DNA of 32,339 nt, from the NCBI GenBank assembly GCA_017610305.1, contig JAFCCJ010000007.1, forward strand, positions 1 to 32,339. The letters are read 5' to 3'. The notes under the pieces were generated by a model. That model did no database searches. It worked only from the letters and a program-made list of their open reading frames with translations, and had not been told where the DNA came from. A program made the translations under genes and the position numbers. The DNA comes from Candidatus Iainarchaeum sp. GTDB lineage: Archaea; Iainarchaeota; Iainarchaeia; Iainarchaeales; JAFCCJ01. Within the stretch, counting starts at the first letter, position 1, and every line of letters starts with the position of its first letter. Shown in pieces: positions 9,687 to 17,759 of this stretch.

Positions 9687-9858
9687 AAAAAAAATAGTCC
9701 CCGAAGGGATGCATTGATTTTAGAGTCTGCAATTCCGAAGAACCACAAGTCCCAAAACCAACACAAAAGGCATTGATGTTCAAATTAAGCGAAAATTCCG
9801 AAGAATTTCTTTTGTCTTTTCCGAAGAAAAGACCGCCTAATTCCCCCACCAATACCAA
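9687..9858 (-). ncRNA. Candidate structured RNA or mRNA leader with four C(UUCG)G-capped hairpins
   Basis: Minus-strand hairpins: GTCTTTTC-TTCG-GAAAAGAC (9814-9833, 8 bp perfect); AAATTC-TTCG-GAATTT (9793-9808, 6 bp); TTGTGGTTC-TTCG-GAATTGCAG (9727-9748, 9 bp with G-U pairs); TCCC-TTCG-GGGA (9698-9709), then TTTTTTTT (9694-9687). TATA-like TTAAATAAA lies upstream at about 9876-9888. Confidence 0.45.
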
Positions 9859-9980
9859 TTACTATTATCTACCTAATTTTATTTAACCCTATTTTCTTAG
9901 CAATCCAAACCGCCAAACCTTCCTTCAGGAATTTTTCCGAACCAATTTTGTTTAAATCCACTTCCCCTTTTTAATTCCCT

Positions 9981-10577
9981 ATGCTGGTTGTTGGTTTAAC
10001 AGGGGGAATTGCCTCTGGAAAAACATTGGCTGGGGAAGAGCTCCAACGCCTGGGCGCGAAGCTCATAGGCTGCGATAAAATAGTGCATCTGCTTTATGAA
10101 AAGGAAGATGTGAGGGAAAAAGTAATCGTCGAATTCGGAAAAGAGGCCGTAAACGAAAGGGGCACAATCAACAGGAAAAAACTCGCGGCAATCGTTTTCA
10201 GTGATTCTGAAAAACTGAAAAAACTGAATTCAATAGTGCATCCCCTTGTTTTTACAGAAGTTGAAAAAAGAATCAAAAAATTAAAGGAAGAAAATTTCGA
10301 GGGAATTGTTGTTGTTGAGGCCGCGGTCCTCCTTGAATCAGGGATGCAGGAATCCTTCGACAGGGTTATTGCGGTAAATTCCCCGAAGGAAAAGCGCCTG
10401 GAAAGGCTTATCTCCAGGGGGCTTTCCAAAGAGGAGGCAAATGAAAGAATCAGTTCCCAAGCAAGCGATGGAGAACGGGTTAAATTGACCGACTATTTAA
10501 TTGATAATGATAAGGGAATCAATAAATTAATTACGGAGACAAAAAAGATTTACAATAAATTGGAGGACTTGCTGTGA
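9981..10577 (+). CDS. coaE: Dephospho-CoA kinase, bacterial type
   Basis: MLVVGLTGGIASGKT P-loop, GAKLIGCDKIVH, IVHPLVF, VVEAAVLLESG: CoaE signatures. Confidence 0.92.
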   Translation: MLVVGLTGGIASGKTLAGEELQRLGAKLIGCDKIVHLLYEKEDVREKVIVEFGKEAVNERGTINRKKLAAIVFSDSEKLKKLNSIVHPLVFTEVEKRIKKLKEENFEGIVVVEAAVLLESGMQESFDRVIAVNSPKEKRLERLISRGLSKEEANERISSQASDGERVKLTDYLIDNDKGINKLITETKKIYNKLEDLL

Positions 10578-11050
10578 GAAAGGCCATTTACCCCGGAACA
10601 TTTGATCCAATAACTTTAGGGCATCTTGATGTGATTAAAAGGGGCGGCAATTTATTTGATGAATTGGTTGTGGCAGTAACAACAAACCCCAACAAAAAAA
10701 CCCTGTTTTCGCTTGAGGAAAGGATTGAACTGATTGAAAAATCGGTTTCAGGAATGAAAAACATAAGGGTTAAGGGCTTTAACTCCCTGCTTGTTGATTT
10801 CATGAAAGGGGAAAACTCCACAATAGTCCTACGCGGGCTAAGGGAAGTAAGTGATTTCTCCAGTGAGTTCCAGCACGCAATAGTGAACAGGAAACTTGAT
10901 GGGGATATTGAAACTGTTTTTGTGATGACCTCAGAAGATTACTTCTACCTGAATTCCTCACTTGTAAAAGAAATCTCCTCCTTTGGGGGAAATGTTTCCG
11001 AATTTGTCCCTGAACCGGTTAAGGAAAAACTAAAAGAGAAATTCAAATAA
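10574..11050 (+). CDS. coaD: Phosphopantetheine adenylyltransferase, bacterial type
   Basis: GTG start overlapping the coaE stop; AIYPGTFDPITLGHLDVIKRG, VLRGLREVSDFSSEFQ, SSLVKEISSFGG. Confidence 0.93.
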   Translation: MRKAIYPGTFDPITLGHLDVIKRGGNLFDELVVAVTTNPNKKTLFSLEERIELIEKSVSGMKNIRVKGFNSLLVDFMKGENSTIVLRGLREVSDFSSEFQHAIVNRKLDGDIETVFVMTSEDYFYLNSSLVKEISSFGGNVSEFVPEPVKEKLKEKFK

Positions 11051-11551
11051 TTAATTTTCCAGTTTTTGTTTTATCACATTAACCAATTTCTTGAGAATTT
11101 CTTCAGAAATTTCAAAATCATTGTACGGAGCATAATTCTTTCCCCATTTTCCATCCTCAAACACAATTCCTTCAAATCCCCTTGAGTTTTTATACCTTGG
11201 AATAATGTGCAGGTGCAAATGAGTCGCAACATTTCCTAATGCCGCATAGTTGAACAAATCAGGCCGGAAAAGTTCATTCAACACATTCCTTACTTTTCCA
11301 CCAATCTCAAACAATTCTCCCTTCTCATCTTCATTCATATCCATAAAATCAACGGCATCTTCTCTCTTCGCCCAAAGGTAAACCCTGCCAAGATAGCGCT
11401 GTTTTTTGTGTAAATAAAGAGTCCAGTGTTTATACTCCTTTATTGGCAATTCCTTAAATCTTTCAAATACGTCCGTCATATCTAAGAATTCCAAAGCAGA
11501 AAGCTTTAAATACTTCAAGGATTTCTTATAGTAAGAAGTACTATACTTCAT
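11051..11551 (-). CDS. HIT family (histidine triad) protein
   Basis: HLHLHIIPRYK triad motif; size consistent with HIT proteins. Confidence 0.85.
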   Translation of the reverse strand: MKYSTSYYKKSLKYLKLSALEFLDMTDVFERFKELPIKEYKHWTLYLHKKQRYLGRVYLWAKREDAVDFMDMNEDEKGELFEIGGKVRNVLNELFRPDLFNYAALGNVATHLHLHIIPRYKNSRGFEGIVFEDGKWGKNYAPYNDFEISEEILKKLVNVIKQKLEN

Positions 11552-11575
11552 GATTCATTATTTTGATAACAAATT

Positions 11576-11588
11576 AAAAGGAGGTTAT
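11576..11588 (+). promoter_or_regulatory. Strong Shine-Dalgarno for pilin 1
   Basis: AAAAGGAGGTTAT just upstream of ATG at 11594. Confidence 0.75.
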
Positions 11589-11593
11589 AGAAA

Positions 11594-12040
11594 ATGTTTG
11601 ATAAAAGAGGACAATCGGCACTTGAATACCTGATGACCTATGGTTGGGCATTGGTTGTGATTGTGATTGTTGTTGCCGCGTTATTTGCGTTCGGTATCTT
11701 CAATCCGCCAGCAGCCGCACGATGTGCAGGCTTGGATAAACTGCTATACAAGGACCACGCAGTAGATGCAGTAGGCACAGGCATAACCCTTGCAATGGGC
11801 AATGGTGCAGGCAGCACAATTGATGTAACATCTGTTGCATATGGTGGAGATTTCGTAGGTGGAGTAGACACAGATACCCCCATCAACAATATTGGGAGCG
11901 GAGCTGACTTCACACTCAATAATGAAACAGTATTCACTGCAGCAGTCACAGGAACCTACAATGGGACCATAACAATCACATATGATACTGACTCAGGAAT
12001 AACTCACATTGAGACAGCAACCTGCACAGGTACAGCGTAA
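11594..12040 (+). CDS. Type IV pilin-like protein with class III signal peptide (pilin 1)
   Basis: MFDKRGQSALEYLMTYGWALVVIVIVVAALFAFGIF: KRG|QSALEYL prepilin peptidase site plus hydrophobic helix. Confidence 0.88.
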   Translation: MFDKRGQSALEYLMTYGWALVVIVIVVAALFAFGIFNPPAAARCAGLDKLLYKDHAVDAVGTGITLAMGNGAGSTIDVTSVAYGGDFVGGVDTDTPINNIGSGADFTLNNETVFTAAVTGTYNGTITITYDTDSGITHIETATCTGTA

Positions 12041-12074
12041 AGGAACTAAGTTCCTTTACTTTTTCTATTTTTTT
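12037..12074 (+). terminator. Intrinsic-terminator-like hairpin plus T-tract after pilin 1
   Basis: GTAAAGGAAC-TAA-GTTCCTTTAC (12037-12059, 10-bp perfect stem, includes the TAA stop) followed by TTTTTCTATTTTTTT. Confidence 0.65.
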
Positions 12075-12135
12075 AAGTTCATCTAGCTTAGGCACAGCCA
12101 TAAATTTCCATTCAAATTCCGGCGATAAGGAAAAG

Positions 12136-12147
12136 AATTAAATAATA
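12136..12147 (+). promoter_or_regulatory. TATA-like box of pilin 2 (apparently leaderless)
   Basis: GAATTAAATAATAG about 20-25 nt upstream of ATG at 12164; no SD nearby. Confidence 0.5.
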
Positions 12148-12163
12148 GTTTGCATTTCTATAA

Positions 12164-12619
12164 ATGATGAATCAAAAAGCACAATCTGCACTTGAATACC
12201 TGATGACCTATGGCTGGGCACTGATTGTAATTATAATCGTTGTCGCAGCCCTGTTTGCTTTCGGAATATTCAATCCGCCAGCAGCCGCAAGATGTGCAGG
12301 CATGGATAAGTTGCTTTACAAGGACCATGCAGTAAGTGCGGCAGGCACTGCCATATCATTAGCTTTTGGCAACGGCGCAGGCAGCACAATTGATGTAACT
12401 GCCGTTGCTTTCGCAGGAGACTTTGCCGGAGGGGCAGATGCATCAACTATCTCAAACATCGGAAGCGGTGCCGACTTCGCAGTCAACAACACTGATGGCG
12501 GAGACACAGCATTCACTGCAGCAGTCACAGGAACCTACAACGGGACCATAACAATCACATATGATACTGACTCAGGAATAACTCACATTGAGACAGCAAC
12601 CTGCACAGGCACAGCGTAA
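12164..12619 (+). CDS. Type IV pilin-like protein with class III signal peptide (pilin 2), tandem paralog of pilin 1
   Basis: MMNQKAQSALEYLMTYGWALIVIIIVVAALFAFGIFNPPAAARCAG...; C-terminus TGTYNGTITITYDTDSGITHIETATCTGTA identical to pilin 1. Confidence 0.88.
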   Translation: MMNQKAQSALEYLMTYGWALIVIIIVVAALFAFGIFNPPAAARCAGMDKLLYKDHAVSAAGTAISLAFGNGAGSTIDVTAVAFAGDFAGGADASTISNIGSGADFAVNNTDGGDTAFTAAVTGTYNGTITITYDTDSGITHIETATCTGTA

Positions 12620-12624
12620 ATACA

Positions 12625-13629
12625 TTACACTAAAGTTGAGAATGCATTTGCAAGCAGGAATCTTATTCCAAAAAACAGAATAAATGAAACAATAAGGATT
12701 ATCGGGAAGTATTTAACGCCACCCTTTTCTTTTCCAGTATTAATCACGCCGATGGTTAGGGACGCAAATAGGCTGGTTGTAACAAGCATAATCATAACAA
12801 ACATTTGGACAAACTCAACACTTATCGGTTCCTTGTCACTGGAAAATTGGGAAACATTGCCGCCCATACTGCCAGGAATATTTGCGGTGTTTATTTCCGG
12901 CATGGTGGCCATTTGTTTGGTTAAAATTTCAACAATAAAGCTGCTTATGCCAAAAAGCACAGGCCCACCCAGTGCTGCCGCGAAGAATATGAGCATTATG
13001 TAAATCGAAATATTTGCCGCAATCTCCTTTCTTAACGCAAGCTGGTCCCTTAAATCATCACTCAGCTGGATAAGCAAATTCGCTATCTGGCCCCCGCTGC
13101 TTATCCCCTTCGAAACCAGCCACATGGTCCTCTCCAGAATGATTGACTTTATGTTCTTTGGAATTTCATTCAGTGCCTCCTCAACCCTTGCCCCGGCCAT
13201 TATTCTTTTGCTTGCATTCCTGAGTTCATCCTCCAATGGGCCAAATTCAGGCCTTGCAGATAAAAGCAAAGCCCTTTCAGTTGTCAGGCCTGATTTCATA
13301 TTTGATGCAACAAGCTGCAGGGCATCAGGGAGAATGCTCTCAACAAACTTCCCCTTTGATTCTGCTGCAATGCTCAGCCATAGGTAGGTTCCGCCCGTAA
13401 AAAGCAGGAAGAAGAAGGGAAATGCAATGAAATAAGGAAGTATCTGGAAAATTTCAACAAGATATGCAAGGAATAAGCTCAAAATCAAACCATAAATAAA
13501 AAGAAAACCAACAAACCTTTTTTCACTGATATCAATATTCAGATAATCCATCTGCTTTTTGAATGCATCCACGATGGAATTTGGGAGAATCGCAGTCAGC
13601 CTTTTGTATATCTCAACCATTTCACTCAC
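12625..13629 (-). CDS. TadC/GspF-like (T2SSF domain) pilus assembly membrane protein
   Basis: Multiple TM helices; cytoplasmic helical domain ESILPDALQLVASNMKSGLTTERALLLSA...GPLEDELRNASKRIMAGARVEEALNEIP typical of T2SSF. Confidence 0.85.
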   Translation of the reverse strand: MSEMVEIYKRLTAILPNSIVDAFKKQMDYLNIDISEKRFVGFLFIYGLILSLFLAYLVEIFQILPYFIAFPFFFLLFTGGTYLWLSIAAESKGKFVESILPDALQLVASNMKSGLTTERALLLSARPEFGPLEDELRNASKRIMAGARVEEALNEIPKNIKSIILERTMWLVSKGISSGGQIANLLIQLSDDLRDQLALRKEIAANISIYIMLIFFAAALGGPVLFGISSFIVEILTKQMATMPEINTANIPGSMGGNVSQFSSDKEPISVEFVQMFVMIMLVTTSLFASLTIGVINTGKEKGGVKYFPIILIVSFILFFGIRFLLANAFSTLV

Positions 13630-14521
13630 TCATTAAGTTTGGTCTCCTTGATTTCATAAATCCCAAAAACATGAACTGTGCCACTAGGATGAAGAGCAAA
13701 AGGAACCAAAAAAGCCATTCCCCTATGGACGTTTGGGGGAAAGTGGCCAGAATTATGATAAAAGTAAAGCCAAGTGCAGGAATTATCACCCCTAACATCA
13801 TGTAAATCAGGGACATAAGCCTCATTGCAGAACCATATTCCCTTATCTGGTTCATTTGTTCCTTGCCCATAGAATCCACCAATGCCCCCATTACAACACT
13901 CACATCCGCCCCTGCCTTAAGGCCATTTAATATCTGCCATACCGACCTCCTGAAAAAAAGTGAAGGATTATTTGTGGCCATTTCTTCCATGGCCTGCTCC
14001 TGCAGTTCCCCTGTATTAATCTTTTCAACTGTTTTTCTGAATTCTTTGCTCACTTCCCCAAAATCACCTTCCGAAACCATTGAAATTGCGTCAAAAAGGC
14101 TTACCCCTGATTTTATCTCAACCAGCATTGTCCTCAATGCATCTATCAAATTCCTTTCCAGGCCCCTTACCTTTTTCTTTACCTTTATTTTCGGGAATAT
14201 GCTCAACTGAACCATAATGAAAAGCCCAAGAAGAAGCCCGGCGGTAACTGACATAACTAGGGACATTACCAAATCCAGCTTAAATCCAACCGCAAACAGG
14301 AAAGTTGTAAGGGCACCAAACCCGGAATAGATAACTGCAAGCAAAAACATTATTGCCCCATATTGCTCAATGTTCAGGTCTATTTCGGCCTGTACCAATT
14401 CCATTTTTAGATATGGAAAAGCTCCGGCAACCTTAAAGCCAATGCCTATAAATCTGGAACTTAGATTGTAGAGAACCGGAAAGGGAAAGGGACTCATCGG
14501 TATGGATGTTTTTGGGTCCAT
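13622..14521 (-). CDS. TadC/GspF-like (T2SSF domain) pilus assembly membrane protein
   Basis: LERNLIDALRTMLVEIKSGVSLFDAISMVSEGDFGEVSKEFRKTVEKINTGELQEQAMEEMA plus several TM helices; overlaps the next gene. Confidence 0.85.
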   Translation of the reverse strand: MDPKTSIPMSPFPFPVLYNLSSRFIGIGFKVAGAFPYLKMELVQAEIDLNIEQYGAIMFLLAVIYSGFGALTTFLFAVGFKLDLVMSLVMSVTAGLLLGLFIMVQLSIFPKIKVKKKVRGLERNLIDALRTMLVEIKSGVSLFDAISMVSEGDFGEVSKEFRKTVEKINTGELQEQAMEEMATNNPSLFFRRSVWQILNGLKAGADVSVVMGALVDSMGKEQMNQIREYGSAMRLMSLIYMMLGVIIPALGFTFIIILATFPQTSIGEWLFWFLLLFILVAQFMFLGFMKSRRPNLMSE

Positions 14522-14525
14522 TGAA

Positions 14526-16028
14526 TCACAACTTGAAATCAGTGTCCTTTTTGACTAATTTCTTTATGTCTTCTGTATCCATGTAATATGTCGCCATTAT
14601 TCTCCCAACATGCTCTTTGTTCCTGTGGTTGTGCTTTACCATCCAGTCAAGAATTGTTTTTTTGGAGGCAATCTCCTTGTTTATCTCATCAATTGTAAGC
14701 CCGGTGTGCAGGGAAAGCTCATCATAAAATCTCACACTGTCAGAATGCTTGCCAATAACATCCTGCGCAGGCATCCACCTATAAAGGACATTTGCCTTTA
14801 TGGATTCCTTCTCCCCCCTTTTCTCAGGGACAAATTCGGCAAGTTCCAAAACCCTTCTAACACCCAATCTCCTGTTTCTGAACATCACAACATTCAAATG
14901 TACAGAATCAAGCATGCTTGGGGGCAGTTCAATCGGCGGATTTACAAGCCTTCTGATTGTCTCATCAGCGGTATTTGCGTGCACCGATGTATATACACTA
15001 TGCCCTGTATGCATCGCCTCAAATAAAACCTCAGCTTCCCTCTGTCTTCTTACCTCCCCAACAATAATCCTGTCAGGTCGCATCCTCAAACTGTTAACAA
15101 GGAGGTCAAGCATTGTCACCCCCCCTTTCCCCTCAGGATTTGGCTCCCTTGTTGTCATTGGTACCCAATGGAGAAAGTTAGGCAAAGACAATTCCCTTGT
15201 GTCCTCAATTGAAATAACCCTGTTATTTGGCTGGATAAATGGCATGCATATATTCAGGAAGGAAGTTTTCCCTGATGCAGTTCCCCCACTAAGAATGATA
15301 TTAAGTTCATACTGCATTGCAAGCCATATGATTGCCATAATATCTGAATTGGTGGTCTTGTTCTTTATGAAATCAACAACAGTCCATGGGTCTCTCTTAA
15401 AGCGCCTAATTGTAATTGTGTTTCCCTTGCCTGAAATAGGGAATAACGTTGCGTTTGCCCTGTCCCCTGTAATTAGGTGCGCATCAAGAAGTGGGTTAAG
15501 GATTGTTATCTGCTTGCCCACCCTTCTTGCAATAATGCTTGCATAATTTTGCACCTCTGCTTCAGGCTTTATGAATACATTGGTTTCCAGCCATCTAAAT
15601 TCCTTGTGGTAAACCCAGACAGGCTCTTTGGATGAATTAACAACAATCTCCTCAAGGTTCCCGTCGCTCAGCAAAAATTCTATCTTCCCCAACCCAAGCA
15701 TTTCACTCAACAGGATTCCTATAAGCGCATTCTTGGTCTCAAGGTCAAGGCTGGGCAATTTTCGGTTCATGATTGTAAGTGCCCTTGCCCTAAATTTTTC
15801 CTTAAGCTCCTCAATAAATTTTGGCTCTAGCATTCGTTCGGTCTGGATTTTGGTGTCCATTATAAGGTCTTTTTTTAAGTTATGCAGCATGGCTTCAGTT
15901 CCTTCCCCATATTCAGGGATGTCGAGCAAATAACTAAGGACATAACTCCCCTCCCTGTTGACAATGCTTACCTCTATTTTCACCCCTTCGGATTCCATAC
16001 TATACTTCTTCAAAAGTTTATCAACCAT
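14526..16028 (-). CDS. Type II/IV secretion system ATPase (TadA/VirB11-like)
   Basis: Walker A SGGTASGKTSFLN; VISIEDTRELSLP; LRMRPDRIIVGEVRRQREAEVLFEAMHTGHSVYTSVHANTADETIRRL. Confidence 0.95.
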   Translation of the reverse strand: MVDKLLKKYSMESEGVKIEVSIVNREGSYVLSYLLDIPEYGEGTEAMLHNLKKDLIMDTKIQTERMLEPKFIEELKEKFRARALTIMNRKLPSLDLETKNALIGILLSEMLGLGKIEFLLSDGNLEEIVVNSSKEPVWVYHKEFRWLETNVFIKPEAEVQNYASIIARRVGKQITILNPLLDAHLITGDRANATLFPISGKGNTITIRRFKRDPWTVVDFIKNKTTNSDIMAIIWLAMQYELNIILSGGTASGKTSFLNICMPFIQPNNRVISIEDTRELSLPNFLHWVPMTTREPNPEGKGGVTMLDLLVNSLRMRPDRIIVGEVRRQREAEVLFEAMHTGHSVYTSVHANTADETIRRLVNPPIELPPSMLDSVHLNVVMFRNRRLGVRRVLELAEFVPEKRGEKESIKANVLYRWMPAQDVIGKHSDSVRFYDELSLHTGLTIDEINKEIASKKTILDWMVKHNHRNKEHVGRIMATYYMDTEDIKKLVKKDTDFKL

Positions 16029-16063
16029 TCAAACACCTTTCACCTATTATCTCCTGTTTTGAA

Positions 16064-17722
16064 CTATTTATTCTTTTTCTTTTGTTTCTCCTGTAATTTC
16101 CTTGCCTTCTCCTCAGCCCTTTTCTTTTCCTTAATCACCTTTTGCATTTCATCATAACCCGGAATCTGCACCGTAACCTCACCAAATGCCGGGTATTTAA
16201 GTTCCAAAAGCCCCTCATCCTCAAGATCTGACAATAGCCCTGCACAGGTTTTCTTGTCTATCTTAAGCTGGGCTGAAAGTTTGCTCAATTTTAAATTCCC
16301 CTGCTGGTTAACAATGGAAATAATCTTGTCAAAATCGGTCACAATCCTGTGCTTCTTTATTTCTGTTGCGATTCCCTTTACCATCTCAACCTCTTTTGCA
16401 GATTCCTTAAATGCCTTTGGAACACCAACAATTCTGACCTGATTCAATCTCCTGTTTGCCTCCCTTTCCAAATCAATCAATGACACAAGCTTATTGAAGC
16501 TTTCAAGAGTTTTGTTGGTGTCAATATTCAGGACATCCTGTTCAAGTTCCTGTTCTGAGAGATTGTATCTCTTGGCCAGTTCAGTTATCTTATTCTCAAG
16601 TTCGCCAAGCCTTTCATCATCTATCTTGCCTCTTGCCTTTGCCCTTAGAATTTGGTGCACCTTAGTCTGGCTTACCGCCTTTTTTGTTTCGGTGGCTGTC
16701 ACAGGCGCAAATTCCCGGGCATTGTCAGCAACCCTTGGCGTTCCTGATTGCGCCTTTAGAATATTTCTCCTCCTTATCTCCAGAAGCTTCATCTTTTCCC
16801 TATACTCGAGGGTTTTTCTCCTGTACTCCTCCTCAGTAATCCTTCTCTTGAAAAAGTCCATGTTAAGGCTCTTTATGAGCTCTTTAGTAACGGTTATTTG
16901 CTCGTCAAAGTCCTCTATTTGGGAAACACCTACTGCCCCACCCCTAAAGACAGGGGCTCGCCTTATTGGTTCTGCCCTGGCAACAGCTGACGCGGGCATT
17001 TCAACAGCTGGTGATTTCTCAAATTTTGGGTTCTCAACAATCTTCGCCTTTTTTGGCTTCTCCTCAATCTTTTCTTCTTTCGGCTTTTCAACAACCGGCT
17101 TCTTTGCAGGCACCACTTTTTCAGCAGCGGGTTTTGACTCAATTTTCGGCAGGGTTATGGCCTTCTTCGTTTCATCAGCCTTCTTCTTGGTTTTCCTCTT
17201 TGCCCTTTTTCCTCTTGCCTTTTTCGCAGGTTTTGTTTTTTTCTCAACACCAAGGCTTCTTTCGAATTTGCTCCTTTTTCTGGCGGCTGGTTTTTTGGGA
17301 ATCTCTTTCTTAACAGTTTCCTTTTCAGGCTTTTTGTCCACAATCTTTTCTTCCTTAGGAGTCGACTTTTTCTTGTGGAACATCGGTTTTAGGAATTCAT
17401 CCTTTGGCGGAACCTTTTCCCCGCCCTTTTTTTGTTCATCAAGTTCCTTAACCCATTTGGGCTGTTTGGCCATTTCCCTCTTCTTTTTCTCAAGCCTTTC
17501 CAGCTTCAGCCGTGTTTCCTCAACAATTTGCTCCCTTCTGCCGGGTGGGGACGTCTTTGCCGGTTTTTTGGCCGTCTTTTCTACTGGTTTTTTGGCCACT
17601 TTTTTTGCCGGTTTGTCAACCTCTTTTTTCGCCTTAGCAGCATCAGGTTTCTTCCTGAACACTTTCCCAATACGGTCAATAAAAGTTGAAACTATTCCCT
17701 TCTTCTTAGCCATTTTCCTCAC
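16064..17722 (-). CDS. Lys/Ala/Pro-rich protein with central coiled-coil/SHOCT-like helical hairpin and C-terminal winged-helix-like region
   Basis: N-terminus histone-H1-like (KKVAKKPVEKTAKKPAKTSPPGRREQ); ELIKSLNMDFFKRRITEEEYRRKTLEYREKMKLLE; C-terminal FDKIISIVNQQGNLKLSKLSAQLKIDKKTCAGLLSDLEDEGLLELKYP. Confidence 0.75.
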   Translation of the reverse strand: MRKMAKKKGIVSTFIDRIGKVFRKKPDAAKAKKEVDKPAKKVAKKPVEKTAKKPAKTSPPGRREQIVEETRLKLERLEKKKREMAKQPKWVKELDEQKKGGEKVPPKDEFLKPMFHKKKSTPKEEKIVDKKPEKETVKKEIPKKPAARKRSKFERSLGVEKKTKPAKKARGKRAKRKTKKKADETKKAITLPKIESKPAAEKVVPAKKPVVEKPKEEKIEEKPKKAKIVENPKFEKSPAVEMPASAVARAEPIRRAPVFRGGAVGVSQIEDFDEQITVTKELIKSLNMDFFKRRITEEEYRRKTLEYREKMKLLEIRRRNILKAQSGTPRVADNAREFAPVTATETKKAVSQTKVHQILRAKARGKIDDERLGELENKITELAKRYNLSEQELEQDVLNIDTNKTLESFNKLVSLIDLEREANRRLNQVRIVGVPKAFKESAKEVEMVKGIATEIKKHRIVTDFDKIISIVNQQGNLKLSKLSAQLKIDKKTCAGLLSDLEDEGLLELKYPAFGEVTVQIPGYDEMQKVIKEKKRAEEKARKLQEKQKKKNK

Positions 17723-17759
17723 AACCCAAATCCACCTAAATTTATGTAATTACTCATAT

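Noticed and set aside
9640-9858. 72-aa minus ORF (TTG start)
   Set aside because: No recognisable domain, and it spans four tetraloop hairpins; better explained as structured RNA/leader, although translation is not excluded.
14800-15546. 248-aa + ORF opposite the secretion ATPase
   Set aside because: Antisense to a strongly conserved ATPase gene; no recognisable domain.
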